64,000 nt of DNA from Archivesica marissinica (taxonomy: Eukaryota > Mollusca > Bivalvia > Venerida > Vesicomyidae): positions 16,049,759-16,113,758 of the forward strand of contig CM026390.1 in the NCBI GenBank assembly GCA_014843695.1, in the 5' to 3' direction. The notes below the pieces were generated by a model that had not been told where the DNA came from, ran no database searches, and saw only the letters and a list, made by a program, of their open reading frames with translations. Position 1 is the stretch's first letter; the number at the start of each line of letters is the position of its first letter. Made by a program: the position numbers and the translations under genes. Positions 15,701 through 29,400 of this stretch are shown here, in pieces.

Positions 15701-18700
15701 GTGACACGGACATACACAGTGACACGGACACACGCAATGACACGGACACACACAGTGACATGGACACACGCAGTGACACGGACACACGCAGTAACACGGA
15801 CACACGCAGTGACACGGACGAGCGCAGTGACACGGACACACACAGTGACACGGACACACGCAGTGACACGGACACACGCAGTGACACGGACACACGCAGT
15901 GACACGGACACACACAGTGACACGGACATACACAGTGACACTGACATACACAGTGACACGGACACACACAGTGACACGGACATACGCAGTGACACGGACA
16001 TGCGCAGTGACAGTTACATACACAGTGACTGGACATACACAGTGATACGGACACACGCAGTGACACGGACACACGCAATGACACGGACATACACTGTGAC
16101 ACGGACATACGCAGTGACACGGACACACGCAGTGACACGGACACACGCAGTGACACGGACATACACAGTGACACTGACATACACAGTGACACGGACATAC
16201 GCAGTGACACGGACATACACAGTGACACGGACATACACAGTGACACGGACACACGCAGTGACACGGACACACGCAGTGACACGGACACACGCAGTGACAC
16301 GGACACACACAGTGACACGGACACACGCAGTGACACGGACATACGCAGTGACACGGACACACGCAGTGACACGGACACACGCAGTGACACGGACACACGC
16401 AGTGACACGGACACACGCAGTGACACGGACACACACAGTGACACGGACATACGCAGTGACACGGACATGCGCAGTGACAGACAACACAGTGACACGGACA
16501 TACACAGTGATACGGACACACGCAGTGACACGGACACACGCAATGACACGGACATACACTGTGACACGGACATACGCAGTGACACGGACACACGCAGTGA
16601 CACGGACACACGCAGTGACACGGACATACACAGTGACACTGACATATACAGTGACACAGACATACGCAGTGACACGGACATACATAGTGACACGGACATA
16701 CACAGTGACACGGACACACACAGTGACACGGACACACGCAATGACACGGACACACGCAGTGACACGGACACACACAGTGACACGGACACAGGCAGTGACA
16801 TGGACACACACAGTGACACGAACACACACAGTGACACGGACATATACAGTGACATGGAGATACACAGTGACACGGACATACACAGTGACACACACAGTGA
16901 CACGGACATTCACAGTGACACGAACACACACAGTGACACGGACACACGCAGTGACATGGACACACGCAGTGACACGGACACACACAGTGACACGGACATA
17001 CACAGTGACAGGAACACATGCAGTGACATGGACACACACAGTGACACGGACATACACAATGACACGGACACACGCATTGACACGGACACACGCAGTGACA
17101 CGGACATACACAGTGACACGAACACATGCAGTGACACGGACATACACAGTGACATGAACACATGCAGTGACATGGACACACACAGTGACACGGACATACA
17201 CAGTGACACGGACACACGCAGTGACATGGACACACGCAGTGACACGGACACACACAGTGACACGGACATACACAGTGACAGGAACACATGCAGTGACATG
17301 GACACACACAGTGACACGGACATACACAATGACACGGACACACGCATTGACACGGACACACGCAGTGACACGGACATACACAGTGACACGAACACATGCA
17401 GTGACACGGACATACACAGTGACATGAACACATGCAGTGACATGGACACACACAGTGACACGGACATACACAGTGACACGGACACACAGTGACACGGACA
17501 ACGCAGTGACACGGACACACACAGTGACACGGACACACACAGTGACACGGACACACGCAGTGACACGGACACACGCAGTGACACGGACATACACAGTGAC
17601 ATGGACACACGCAGTGACACGGACACACGCAGTGACACGGACACACGCAGTGACACGGACACACACAGTGACACGGACACACGCAGTGACACGGACACAC
17701 ACAGTGACACGGACATACACAGTGACACGGACACACACAGTGACACGGACATACACAGTGACACGGACACACGCAGTGACACGGACACACGCAGTGACAC
17801 GGACACACACAGTGACACGGACATACACAGTGACACGAACACATGCAGTGACATGGACACACACAGTGACACGGACATACACAGTGACACGGACACACAC
17901 AGTGACACGGACATACACAGTGACATGGACATACACAGTGACACGGACATACACAGTGACACGGACATACACAGTGACACGGACATTCACAGTGACACGG
18001 ACACACACAGTGACACGGACACACGCAGTGACATGGACACACGCAGTGACATGGACACACACAGTGACACGGACATACACAGTGACATGGACAACACAGT
18101 GACACGGACACATGCAGTGACATGGACACACACAGTGACACGGACATACACAGTGACACGGACACACGCATTGACACGGACACACGCAGTGACACGGACA
18201 CACGCAGTGACACGGACATACACAGTGACACGGACACACGCAGTGACATGGACACACACAGTGACACGGACATACACAGTGACACGGACACACGCATTGA
18301 CACGGACACACGCAGTGACACGGACATACACAGTGACACGAACACATGCAGTGACACGGACATACACAGTGACATGAACACATGCAGTGACATGGACACA
18401 CACAGTGACACGGACATACACAGTGACATGGACACACACAGTGACACGGACATACACAGTGACACGAACACACACAGTGACACGGACACACACAGTGACA
18501 CGGACACACGCATTGACACGGACACACGCAGTGACAAGGACACACCCAGTGACACGGACATACACAGTGACACGGACACACGCAGAGACATGGACACACA
18601 CAGTGACACGGACATACACAGTGATACGGACATACACAGTGACACGGACATTCACAGTGACACGAACACATACAGTGATACGGACAAACGTAGTGACATG

Positions 18701-21700
18701 GACACACACAGTGACACGGACATACACAGTGACACGAACACATGCAGTGACATGGACACACACAGTGACACGGACATACACAGTGACATGGACACATGCA
18801 GTGACACGGACATACACAGTGACACGGACACACGCATTGACACGGACACACGCAGTGACATGGACTCACACAGTGACACGGACATACACAGTGACACGGA
18901 CACACGCATTGACAGGGACACACGCAGTGACACGTACATACACAGTGACAAGAACACATGCAGTGACACGGACACACGCAGTGACATGGACACACACAGT
19001 GACACGGACACACGCAGTGACACGGACATACGCAGTGACACGGACACACGCAGTGACACGGACATACACAGTGACACTGACATACACAGTGACACAGACA
19101 TACGCAGTGACACGGACATACACAGTGACACGGACACACGCAGTGACACGGACACACGCAATGACACGGACACACGCAGTGACACGGACACACACACTGA
19201 CACGGACAAATGCAGTGACATGGACACACACAGTGACACGGAGATACACAGTGACACGAACACACACAGTGGCACGGACATACACAGTGACATGGACATA
19301 CACAGTGAAACGGACATACACAGTGACACGGACATACACAGTGACACGGACATTCACAGTGACACGAACACACACAGTGACACGGACACACGCAGTGACA
19401 TGGACACACACAGTGACACGGACATACACAGTGACATGAACACATGCAGTGACATGGACACACACAGTGACACGGACATACACAGTGACATGGACACACA
19501 CAGTGACACGGACATACACAGTGACACGAACACACACAGTGACACGGACACACACAGTGACACGGACACACGCATTGACACGGACACACGCAGTGACACG
19601 GACACACGCAGTGACACGGACATACACAGTGACACGGACACACGCAGTGACATGGACACACACAGTGACACGGACATACACAGTGACACGGACACACGCA
19701 TTGACACGGACACACGCAGTGACACGGACATACACAGTGACACGAACACATGCAGTGACACGGACATACACAGTGACATGAACACATGCAGTGACATGGA
19801 CACACACAGTGACACGGACATACACAGTGACATGGACACACACAGTGACACGGACATACACAGTGACACACACACACAGTGACACGGACACACACAGTGA
19901 CACGGACACACGCAGTGACACGGACACACGCAGTGACAAGGACACACCCAGTGACACGGACATACACAGTGACACGGACACACGCAGTGACATGGACACA
20001 CACAGTGACACGGACACACGCAGTGACACGGACACACGTAATGACACGGACACAGGCAGTGACACGGACACACACAGTGACACGGACACACGCAGTGACA
20101 TGGACATACACAGTGACACGACACATGCAGTGACACGGACACACGCAGTGACACGGACACACGCAGTGACACGGACACACGCAGTGACACGGACACACGC
20201 AATGACACGGACATACACAGTGACATAGACACACGCAGTGACACGGAACACGCAGTGACACGGACACACGCAGTGACACGGACATACACAGTGACACGGA
20301 CATTCACAGTGACACGAACACACACAGTGACACGGACACACGCAGTGACATGGACACACAGTGACACGGACATACACAGTGACACGAACACATGCAGTGA
20401 CATGGACACACACAGTGACACGGTCATACACAGTGACATGGACACACGCAGTGACACGGACATACACAGTGACACGGACACACGCATTGACACGGACACA
20501 CGCAGTGACATGGACTCACACAGTGACACGGACATACACAGTGACACGGACACACGCATTGACAGGGACACACGCAGTGACACGTACATACACAGTGACA
20601 AGAACACATGCAGTGACACGGACACACGCAGTGACATGGACACACACAGTGACACGGACACACGCAGTGACACGGATATACGCAGTGACACGGACACACG
20701 CAGTGACACGGACATACACAGTGACACTGACATACACAGTGACACAGACATACGCAGTGACACGGACATACACAGTGACACGGACATACACAGTGACACG
20801 GACACACGCAGTGACACGGACACACGCAATGACACGGACACACGCAGTGACACGGACACACACACTGACACGGACAAATGCAGTGACATGGACACACACA
20901 GTGACACGGAGATACACAGTGACACGAACACACACAGTGACACGGACATACACAGTGACATGGACATACACAGTGAAACGGACATACACAGTGACACGGA
21001 CATACACAGTGACACGGACATTCACAGTGACACGAACACACACAGTGACACGGACACACGCAGTGACATGGACACACACAGTTACACGGACATACACAGT
21101 GACATGAACACATGCAGTGACATGCACACACACAGTGACACGGACATACACAGTGACATGGACACACACAGTGACACGGACATATACAGTGACACGAACA
21201 CACACAGTGACACGGACACACACAGTGACACGGACACACGCAGTGACACGGACACACGCAGTGACACGGACACACGCAGTGACACGGACATACACAGTGA
21301 CACGGACACACGCAGTGACACGGACACACACAGTGACACGGACATACACAGTGACACGGACACACGCAGTGACACGGACATACACAGTGACACGACCATG
21401 CAGTGACACGGACATACACAGTGACATGAACACATGCAGTGACATGGACACACACAGTGACACGGACATACACAGTGACACGGACACACGCAGTGACACG
21501 GACATACACAGTGACACGGACACACGCAATGACACGGACATACACAGTGACATGGACACACGCAGTAACACGGACACACGCAGTAACACGGACGAGCGTA
21601 GTGACACGGACACACACAGTGACACGGACACACGCAGTGATACGGACACACGCAGTGACACGGACACACGCAGTGACACGGACACACGCAGTGACACGGA

Positions 21701-24700
21701 CACACGCAGTGACACGGACATACACAGTGACACGGACATACACAGTGACACGGACACACACAGTGACACGGACATACGCAGTGACACGGACACACGCAAT
21801 GACATGGACACACGCATTGACACGGACATACGCAGTGACATGGACACACGCAGTGACACGGACACACGCAGTGACACGGACACACACAGTGACACGGACA
21901 CACGCAGTGACACGGACACACACAGTGACACGGACACACGCAGTGACACGGACACACACAGTGACACGGACACACGCAGTGACACGGACACACACAGTGA
22001 CACGGACACACACAGTGACACGGACACACACAGTGACACGGACACACACAGTGACACGGACACACGCAGTGACACGGACACACACAGTGACACGGACACA
22101 CACAGTGACACGGACACACGCAGTGACACGGACACACACAGTGACATGGACACACGCATTGACACGGACATACGCAGTGACATGGACACACGCAGTGACA
22201 CGGACACACGCAGTGACACGGACACACACAGTGACACGGACATACACAGTGACATGGACATACACAGTGACACAGACACACGCAGTGACACGGACACACG
22301 CAGTGACATGGACACACGCATTGACACGGACATAAACAGTGACACGGACATACGCAGTGACATGGACATACACAGTGACACAGACACACGCAGTGACATG
22401 GACACACGCAGTGACACGGACATACACAGTGACACAGACACACGCAGTGACACGGACACACGCAGTGACATGGACACACGCAGTGACACGGACATACACA
22501 GTGACACAGACACACGCAGTGACACGGACACACGCAGTGCCATGGACACACGCAGTGACACGGACACACGCAGTGACACGGACACACACAGTGACATGTA
22601 CACACGCAGTGAAACGGACACACACAGTGACACGGACATACGCAGTAACACGGACACACGCAGTGACACGGACATACACAGTGACACTGACATACACAGT
22701 GACACGGACACACGCAGTGACACGGACATGCGCAGTGACAGTTACATACACAGTGACACGGACATACACAGTGATACGGACACACGCAGTGACACGGACA
22801 CACGCAATGACACGGACATACACTGTGACACGGACATACACTGTGACACGGACATACGCAGTGACACGGACACACGTAGTGACACGGACACACGCAGTGA
22901 CACGGACATACACAGTGACACTGACATACACAGTGACACAGACATACGCAGTGACACGGACATACACAGTGACACGGACATACACAGTGATACGGACACA
23001 CGCAGTGACACGGACACACGCAGTGACACGGACACACGCAGTGACACGGACATACACAGTGACACGGACACACGCAATGACACGGACATACACAGTGACA
23101 TGGACACACGCAGTAACACGGACACACGCAGTAACACGGACGAGCGTAGTGACACGGACACACACAGTGACACGGACACACGCAGTGATACGGACACACG
23201 CAGTGACACGGACACACGCAGTGACACGGACACACGCAGTGACACGGACACACGCAGTGACACGGACATACACAGTGACACCGACATACACAGTGACACG
23301 GACACACACAGTGACACGGACATACGCAGTGACACGGACACACGCAATGACATGGACACACGCATTGACACGGACATACGCAGTGACATGGACACACGCA
23401 GTGACACGGACACACGCAGTGACACGGACACACACAGTGACACGGACACACGCAGTGACACGGACACACACAGTGACACGGACACACGCAGTGACACGGA
23501 CACACACAGTGACACGGACACACGCAGTGACACGGACACACACAGTGACACGGACACACACAGTGACACGGACACACGCAGTGACACGGACACACACAGT
23601 GACATGGACACACGCATTGACACGGACATACGCAGTGACATGGTCACACGCAGTGACACGGACACACGCAGTGACACGGACACACACAGTGACACGGACA
23701 TACACAGTGACATGGACACACGCAGTGACACGGACATACACAGTGACACAGACACACGCAGTGACACGGACACACGCAGTGACATGGACACATGCATTGA
23801 CACGGACATACACAGTGACACGGACATACGCAGTGACATGGACATACACAGTGACACAGACACACGCAGTGACATGGACACACGCAGTGACACGGACATA
23901 CACAGTGACACAGACACACGCAGTGACACGGACACACGCAGTGACATGGACACACGCAGTGACACGGACATACACAGTGACACAGACACACGCAGTGACA
24001 CGGACACACGCAGTGCCATGGACACACGCAGTGACACGGACACACGCAGTGACACGGACACACACAGTGACATGTACACACGCAGTGACACGGACACACA
24101 CAGTGACACGGACATACGCAGTAACACGGACACACGCAGTGACACGGACGAGCGCAGTGACACGGACACACACAGTGACACGGACACACGCAGTGACACG
24201 GACACACGCAGTGACACGGACACACGCAGTGACACGGACACACGCAGTGACACGGACATACACAGTGACACTGACATACACAGTGACACGGACACACACA
24301 GTGACACGGACATACGCAGTGACACGGACATGCGCAGTGACAGTTACATACACAGTGACACGGACATACACAGTGATACGGACACACGCAATGACACGGA
24401 CATACACTGTGACACGGACATACACTGTGACACGGACATACGCAGTGACACGGACACACGTAGTGACACGGACACACGCAGTGACACGGACATACACAGT
24501 GACACTGACATACACAGTGACACAGACATACGCAGTGACACGGACATACACAGTGACACGGACATACACAGTGATACGGACACACGCAGTGACACGGACA
24601 CACGCAGTGACACGGACATACACAGTGACACGGACACACGCAGTGACATGGACACACACAGTGACACGGACATACACAGTGACACGGACACACGCATTGA

Positions 24701-25068
24701 CACGGACACACGCAGTGACACGGACATACACAGTGACACGAACACATGCAGTGACACGGACATACACAGTGACATGAACACATGCAGTGACATGGACACA
24801 CACAGTGACACGGACATACACAGTGACATGGACACACACAGTGACACTGACATACACAGTGACACGAACACACACAGTGACACGGACACACACAGTGACA
24901 TGGACACACGCATTGACACGGACACACGCAGTGACACGGACACACGCAGTGACACGGACATACACAGTGACACGGACACACGCAGTGACACGGACACACA
25001 CAGTGACATGTACACACCCAGTGACACGGACATACGCAGTGACATGGACATACGCAGTGACAAGGACA
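12753..25068. repeat. 18-bp minisatellite array (array 2)
   Basis: About 684 tandem copies of an 18-bp unit, consensus GTGACACGGACACACGCA. Frequent variants are GACATGG for GACACGG, CATACG for CACACG, and CACAG for CACGCAG. Rare marker units recur at distant places: GACGAGCGCAG or GACGAGCGTAG (14508, 15818, 21591, 23139, 24148), ATGCGCAGTGACAGTTACAT (12908, 14704, 16000, 22728, 24330) and AGTGCCATGG (22536, 24012). They mark long duplications inside the array. Eighteen bases are six codons, so frames on both strands are open for up to about 1900 codons (VTRTHA, SDTDTR, VSLCMS types). I regard these as spurious. The array fades out at TGACAAGGACATAG and ends 168 bp before the exon at 25237. 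Confidence 0.97.
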
Positions 25069-25236
25069 TAGTGGAGATGACTATTGAAGCAGTATACTTC
25101 ACGATTCATTGGTTCCGGCCATTAATTCATAGAACGCCATTGATGAATGTATGTACAGAATATGGACTGGGAACAATGCTTGTACATTCTAGCTGTAATT
25201 ATGTATTGTGTATTATAATAGATTTATGAATTTAAG
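25069..25236 (+). other. Unique spacer, probable intron end upstream of the ABAT exon
   Basis: 168 bp of non-repetitive, AT-rich sequence between the 18-bp array and the exon. It ends in a moderately T-rich stretch closing with TTTAAG, which supplies the AG acceptor. No other gene-like signal is seen. Confidence 0.6.
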
Positions 25237-25348
25237 GAGAAGTACCCTGGTATGCTGAGTAAAGCACGGGGACTTGGCACATTCTGTTCCGTGGACTTTA
25301 AAGATGCTGACACTCGAGATAACGTTATGGAAAGTCTCAGAAAGAAAG
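25237..25348 (+). CDS. ABAT: Internal exon of 4-aminobutyrate aminotransferase (GABA transaminase)
   Basis: Seen: a 112-bp open segment reads EKYPGMLSKARGLG, then TFCSVDFKDADTRD, then NVMESLRKKG, with the final Gly codon split by the splice site. It is preceded by TTTAAG (acceptor AG at 25235-25236) and followed by GTAGAG (donor GT at 25349-25350). The phase is therefore 0 at the start and 1 at the end. Known: class III PLP-dependent aminotransferases of the GABA-T type carry RGxGTFCSFD followed by a helix ending RNKG, just before the GGCGDKxIRFRP segment near the C-terminus. The enzyme is mitochondrial and converts GABA plus 2-oxoglutarate to succinate semialdehyde plus glutamate. The PLP lysine and the substrate arginine lie outside this exon. 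No neighbouring exon is visible in the window. It could be a live internal exon in a gene with huge satellite-filled introns, or an isolated fragment; intact splice signals and an intact frame favour the former. The exact 5' edge is inferred. Confidence 0.85.
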
Positions 25349-25422
25349 GTAGAGACAACACAATCTAATGTTGGTGCTTCGATTTATTAACACAAGCTTC
25401 AGAAACCCCAGGCTAAATTATA
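25349..25422 (+). other. Intron start after the ABAT exon
   Basis: The donor reads AAAG|GTAGAG. Only about 74 bp of unique sequence separate it from the next minisatellite. In-frame translation meets a stop (TAA at 25366-25368) shortly after the donor, as expected for intron sequence. Confidence 0.65.
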
Positions 25423-26366
25423 GTCTAGTTGAATACATTCCAAGCTCTGTTCTAGTTGAATACATTCCAAGCTCTGTTCTAGTTGAATACATTCCAAGCT
25501 CTGTTCTAGTTGAATACATTCCAAGCTCTGTACTAGTTGAATACATTCCAAGCTCTGTTCTAGTTGAATACATTCCACGCTCTGTTCTAGTTGAATACAT
25601 TCCAAGCTCTGTTCTAGTTGAATACATTCCAAGCTCTGTACTAGTTGAATACATTCCAAGCTCTGTTCTAGTTGAATACATTCCAAGCTCTGTTCTAGTT
25701 GAATACATTCCAAGCTCTGTATTAGTTGAATACATTCCAAGCTCTGTTCTAGTTGAATACATTCCAAGCTCTGTTCTAGTTGAATACATTCCAAGCTCTG
25801 TACTAGTTGAATACATTCCAAGCTCTGTACTAGTTGAATACATTCCAAGCTCTGTTCTAGTTGAATACATTCCAAGCTCTGTACTAGTTGAATACATTCC
25901 AAGCTCTGTTCTAGTTGAATACATTCCACGCTCTGTTCTAGTTGAATACATTCCAAGCTCTGTTCTAGTTGAATACATTCCAAGCTCTGTACTAGTTGAA
26001 TACATTCCAAGCTCTGTTCTAGTTGAATACATTCCAAGCTCTGTTCTAGTTGAATACATTCCAAGCTCTGTATTAGTTGAATACATTCCAAGCTCTGTTC
26101 TAGTTGAATACATTCCAAGCTCTGTTCTAGTTGAATACATTCCAAGCTCTGTACTAGTTGAATACATTCCAAGCTCTGTACTAGTTGAATACATTCCAAG
26201 CTCTGTTCTAGTTGAATACATTCCAAGCTCTGTACTAGTTGAATACATTCCAAGCTCTGTTCTAGTAGAATACATTCCAAACTCTGTACTAGTTGAATAC
26301 ATTCCAAGCTCTGTTCTAGTTAAATACATTCCAAGCTCTGTTCTAGTTGAATACATTCCAAGCTCT
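25423..26366. repeat. 27-bp minisatellite array (array 3)
   Basis: About 35 copies of a 27-bp unit built around CTAGTTGAATACATTCC followed by AAGCTCTGTT or AAGCTCTGTA. It is unrelated in sequence to array 1 although the length is the same. The forward frame reads VEYIPSSVL repeats and is open, as are two reverse frames; these are period artefacts. Rare variants (CCACGCTCTG at 25576 and 25927; TGTATTAG at 25719 and 26070) recur exactly 351 bp apart. Confidence 0.96.
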
Positions 26367-26430
26367 TTCTTTTGTCGATCATTTTAGAATGATAATTATT
26401 TGATAACATTATGATTCTCAATCAGATACA
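26367..26430. other. Short unique spacer between arrays 3 and 4
   Basis: About 64 bp of AT-rich unique sequence. It is the only place among the first four arrays where a direct array-to-array transition is present without a gap or exon. Confidence 0.7.
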
Positions 26431-29400
26431 TTTGGTACTAGCTTGGTTATGTTACAGACTGTACTAGCTTAGCTTGGTTAGGTTACATACTGTACTAGCT
26501 TGGTTAGGTTACAGACTGTACTAGCTTGGTTAGGTTACAGACTGTACTAGCTTGGTTAGGTTACATACTGTACTAGCTCGGTTAGGTTACAGACTGTACT
26601 AGCTTGGTTAGGTTATAGACTGTACTAGCTTGGTTAGGTTACATACTGTACTAGCTTGGTTAGGTTACAGACTGTACTAGCTTGGTTAGGTTACATACTG
26701 TACTAGCTTGGTTAGGTTACATACTGTACTAGCTTGGTTAGTTTACATACTGTACTAGCTTGGTTAGGTTACAGACTGTACTAGCTTGGTTAGGTTACAT
26801 ACTGTACTAGCTTTGTTAGGTTACCTACTGTACTAGCTTGGTTAGGTTACATACTGTACTAGCTTGGTTAGGTTACATACTGTACTAGCTTGGTTAGGTT
26901 ACATACTGTACTAGCCTGGTTAGGTAACAGACTGTACTAGCTTGGTTAGGTTACAGACTGTACTAGCTTGGTTAGGTTACATAATGCACTAGCTTGGTTA
27001 GGTTATAGACTGTACTAGCTTGGTTAGGTTACATACTGTACTAGCTTGGTTAGGTTACATACTGTACTAGCTTGGTTAGGTTACAGACTGTACTAGCTTG
27101 GTTAGGTTACATACTGTACTAGCTTGGTTAGGTTACATACTGTACTAGCTTGGTTAGGTTACATACTGTACTAGCTTGGTTAGGTTACATACTGTATTAG
27201 CTTGGTTAGGTTACATATGGTACTAGCTTGGTTAGGTTACAGATTGTACTAGCTTGGTTAGGTTACAGACTGTACTAGCTTGGTTAGGTTACAGACTCTA
27301 CTAGCTTGGTTAGGTTTCAGACTGTACTAGCTTGGTTAGGTTACAGATTGTACTAGCTTGGTTAGGTTACATACTGTACTAGCTTGATTAGGTTACATAC
27401 GGTACTAGCTTGGTTAGGTTACATACTGTACTAGCTTGGTTAGGTTACATACTGTATTAGCTTGGTTAGGTTACATACTGTACTAGCTTGGTTAGGTTAC
27501 AGATTGTACCAGCTGGGTTAGGTTACATACTATACTAACTTGGTTAGGTTACATTATGTACTAGCTTGGTTAGGTTATAGACTGTACTAGCTTGGTTAGG
27601 TTACATACTGTATTAGCTTGGTTAGTTTACATACTGTACTAGCTTGGTTAGGTTACAGACTGTACTAGCTTGGTTAGGTTACATACTGTATTAACTTGGT
27701 TAGGTTACATACGGTACTAGCTTGGTTAGGTTACATACTGTACTAGCTTGGTTAGGTTACATACTGTACTAGTTTGGTTAGGTTACAGACTGTACTAGCT
27801 TGGTTAGGTTACAGACTGTACTAGCTTGGTTAGGTTACATAATGTACTAGCTTGGTTAGGTTACAGACTGTACTAGCTTGGTTAGGTCACAGACTGTACT
27901 AGCTTGGTTAGGTTACAGACTGTACTAGCTTGGTTAGGTTACAGACTGTACTAGCTTGGTTAGGTTACATACTGTACTAGCTTGGTTAGGTTACATACTG
28001 TACTAGCTTGGTTAGGTTACAGACTGTACTAGCTTGGTTAGGTTACATACTGTACTAGCATGGTTAGGTTACATACTGTACTAGCTTGGTTAGGTTACAT
28101 ACTGTACTAGCTTGGTTAGGTTACATACTGTACTAGCTTGGTTAGGTTACAGACTGTACTAGCTTGGTTAGGTTACAGACTGTACTAGCTTGGTTAGGGT
28201 ACAGACTGTACTAGCTTAGTTAGGTTACAGACTGTACTAGCTTGGTTAGGTTACAGATTGTACTAGTTTGGTTAGGTTACAGACTGTACTAGCTTGGTTA
28301 GGTTACATACTGTACTAGCTTGGTTAGGTTACAGAATGTACTAGCTTGGTTAGGTTACATACTGTACTAGCTTGGTTAGGTTACAGACTGTACTAGCTTG
28401 GATAGGTTACATACTGTACTAGCGTGGTTAGGTTACATACTGTACTAGCTTGGTTAGGTTACAGACTGTACTAGCTTGGTTAGGTTAATTACTGTACTAG
28501 CTTGGTTAGGTTACATACTGTACTAGCTTGGTTAGGTTACAGACGGTACTAGCTTGGTTAGGTTACAGACTGTACTAGCTTGGTTAGGTTACAGACTGTA
28601 CTAGCTTGGTTAGGTTACAGACTGTACTAGCTTGGTTAGGTTACATACTGTACTAACTTGGTTAGGTTACAGACTGTACTAGCTTGGTTAGGTTACATAC
28701 TGTACTAGCTTGGTTAGGTTACATACTGTACTAGCTTGGATAGTTTACATACTGTACTAGCTTAGTTAGGTTACAGACTGTACTAGCTTGGTTAGGTTAC
28801 ATACTGTACTAGCTTGGTTAGGTTACCTACTGTACTAGCTTGGTTAGATTACATACTGTACTAGCTTGGTTAGGTTACATACTGTACTAGCTTGGTTAGG
28901 TTACAGACTGTACTAACTTGGTTAGGTTACAGACTGTACTAGCTTGGTTAGGTTACATAATGTACTAGCTTGGTTAGGTTACATAATGCACTAGCTTGAT
29001 TAGGTTATAGACTGTACTAGCTTGGATAGGTTACATAATGTACTAGCTTGGTTAGGTTACATACTGTACTAGCTTGGTTAGGTTACAGACTGTACTAGCT
29101 TGGTTAGGTTACATACTGTACTAGCTTGGTTAGGTTATAGACTGTACTAGCTTGGATAGGTTACATACTGTACTAGCTTGGTTAGGTTACCTACTGTACT
29201 AGCTTGGTTAGGTTACAGACTGTACTAGCTTGGTTAGGTTACATACTGTACTAGCTTGGTTAGGTTACATACTGTACTAGCTTGGTTAGGTTACATACTG
29301 TACTAGCTTGGTTAGGTTACATACTGTATTAGCTTGGTTAGGTTACATACTGTACTAGCTTGGTTAGGTTACAGATTGTACTAGCTTGGTTAGGTTACAG

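Noticed and set aside
12753..25068. Frames of up to about 1900 codons in the 18-bp array (VTRTHA, SDTDTR, VSLCMS, CHCVCP).
   Set aside because: Open on both strands and across the N gap; purely periodic and without flanking coding sequence.
12753..25068. Possible CRISPR-like array.
   Set aside because: Repeats are directly adjacent with no unique spacers, and the DNA is eukaryotic.
25423..26366. VEYIPSSVL repeat protein.
   Set aside because: Two reverse frames are open over the same bases, and the frame begins inside intron-like sequence after the ABAT donor.
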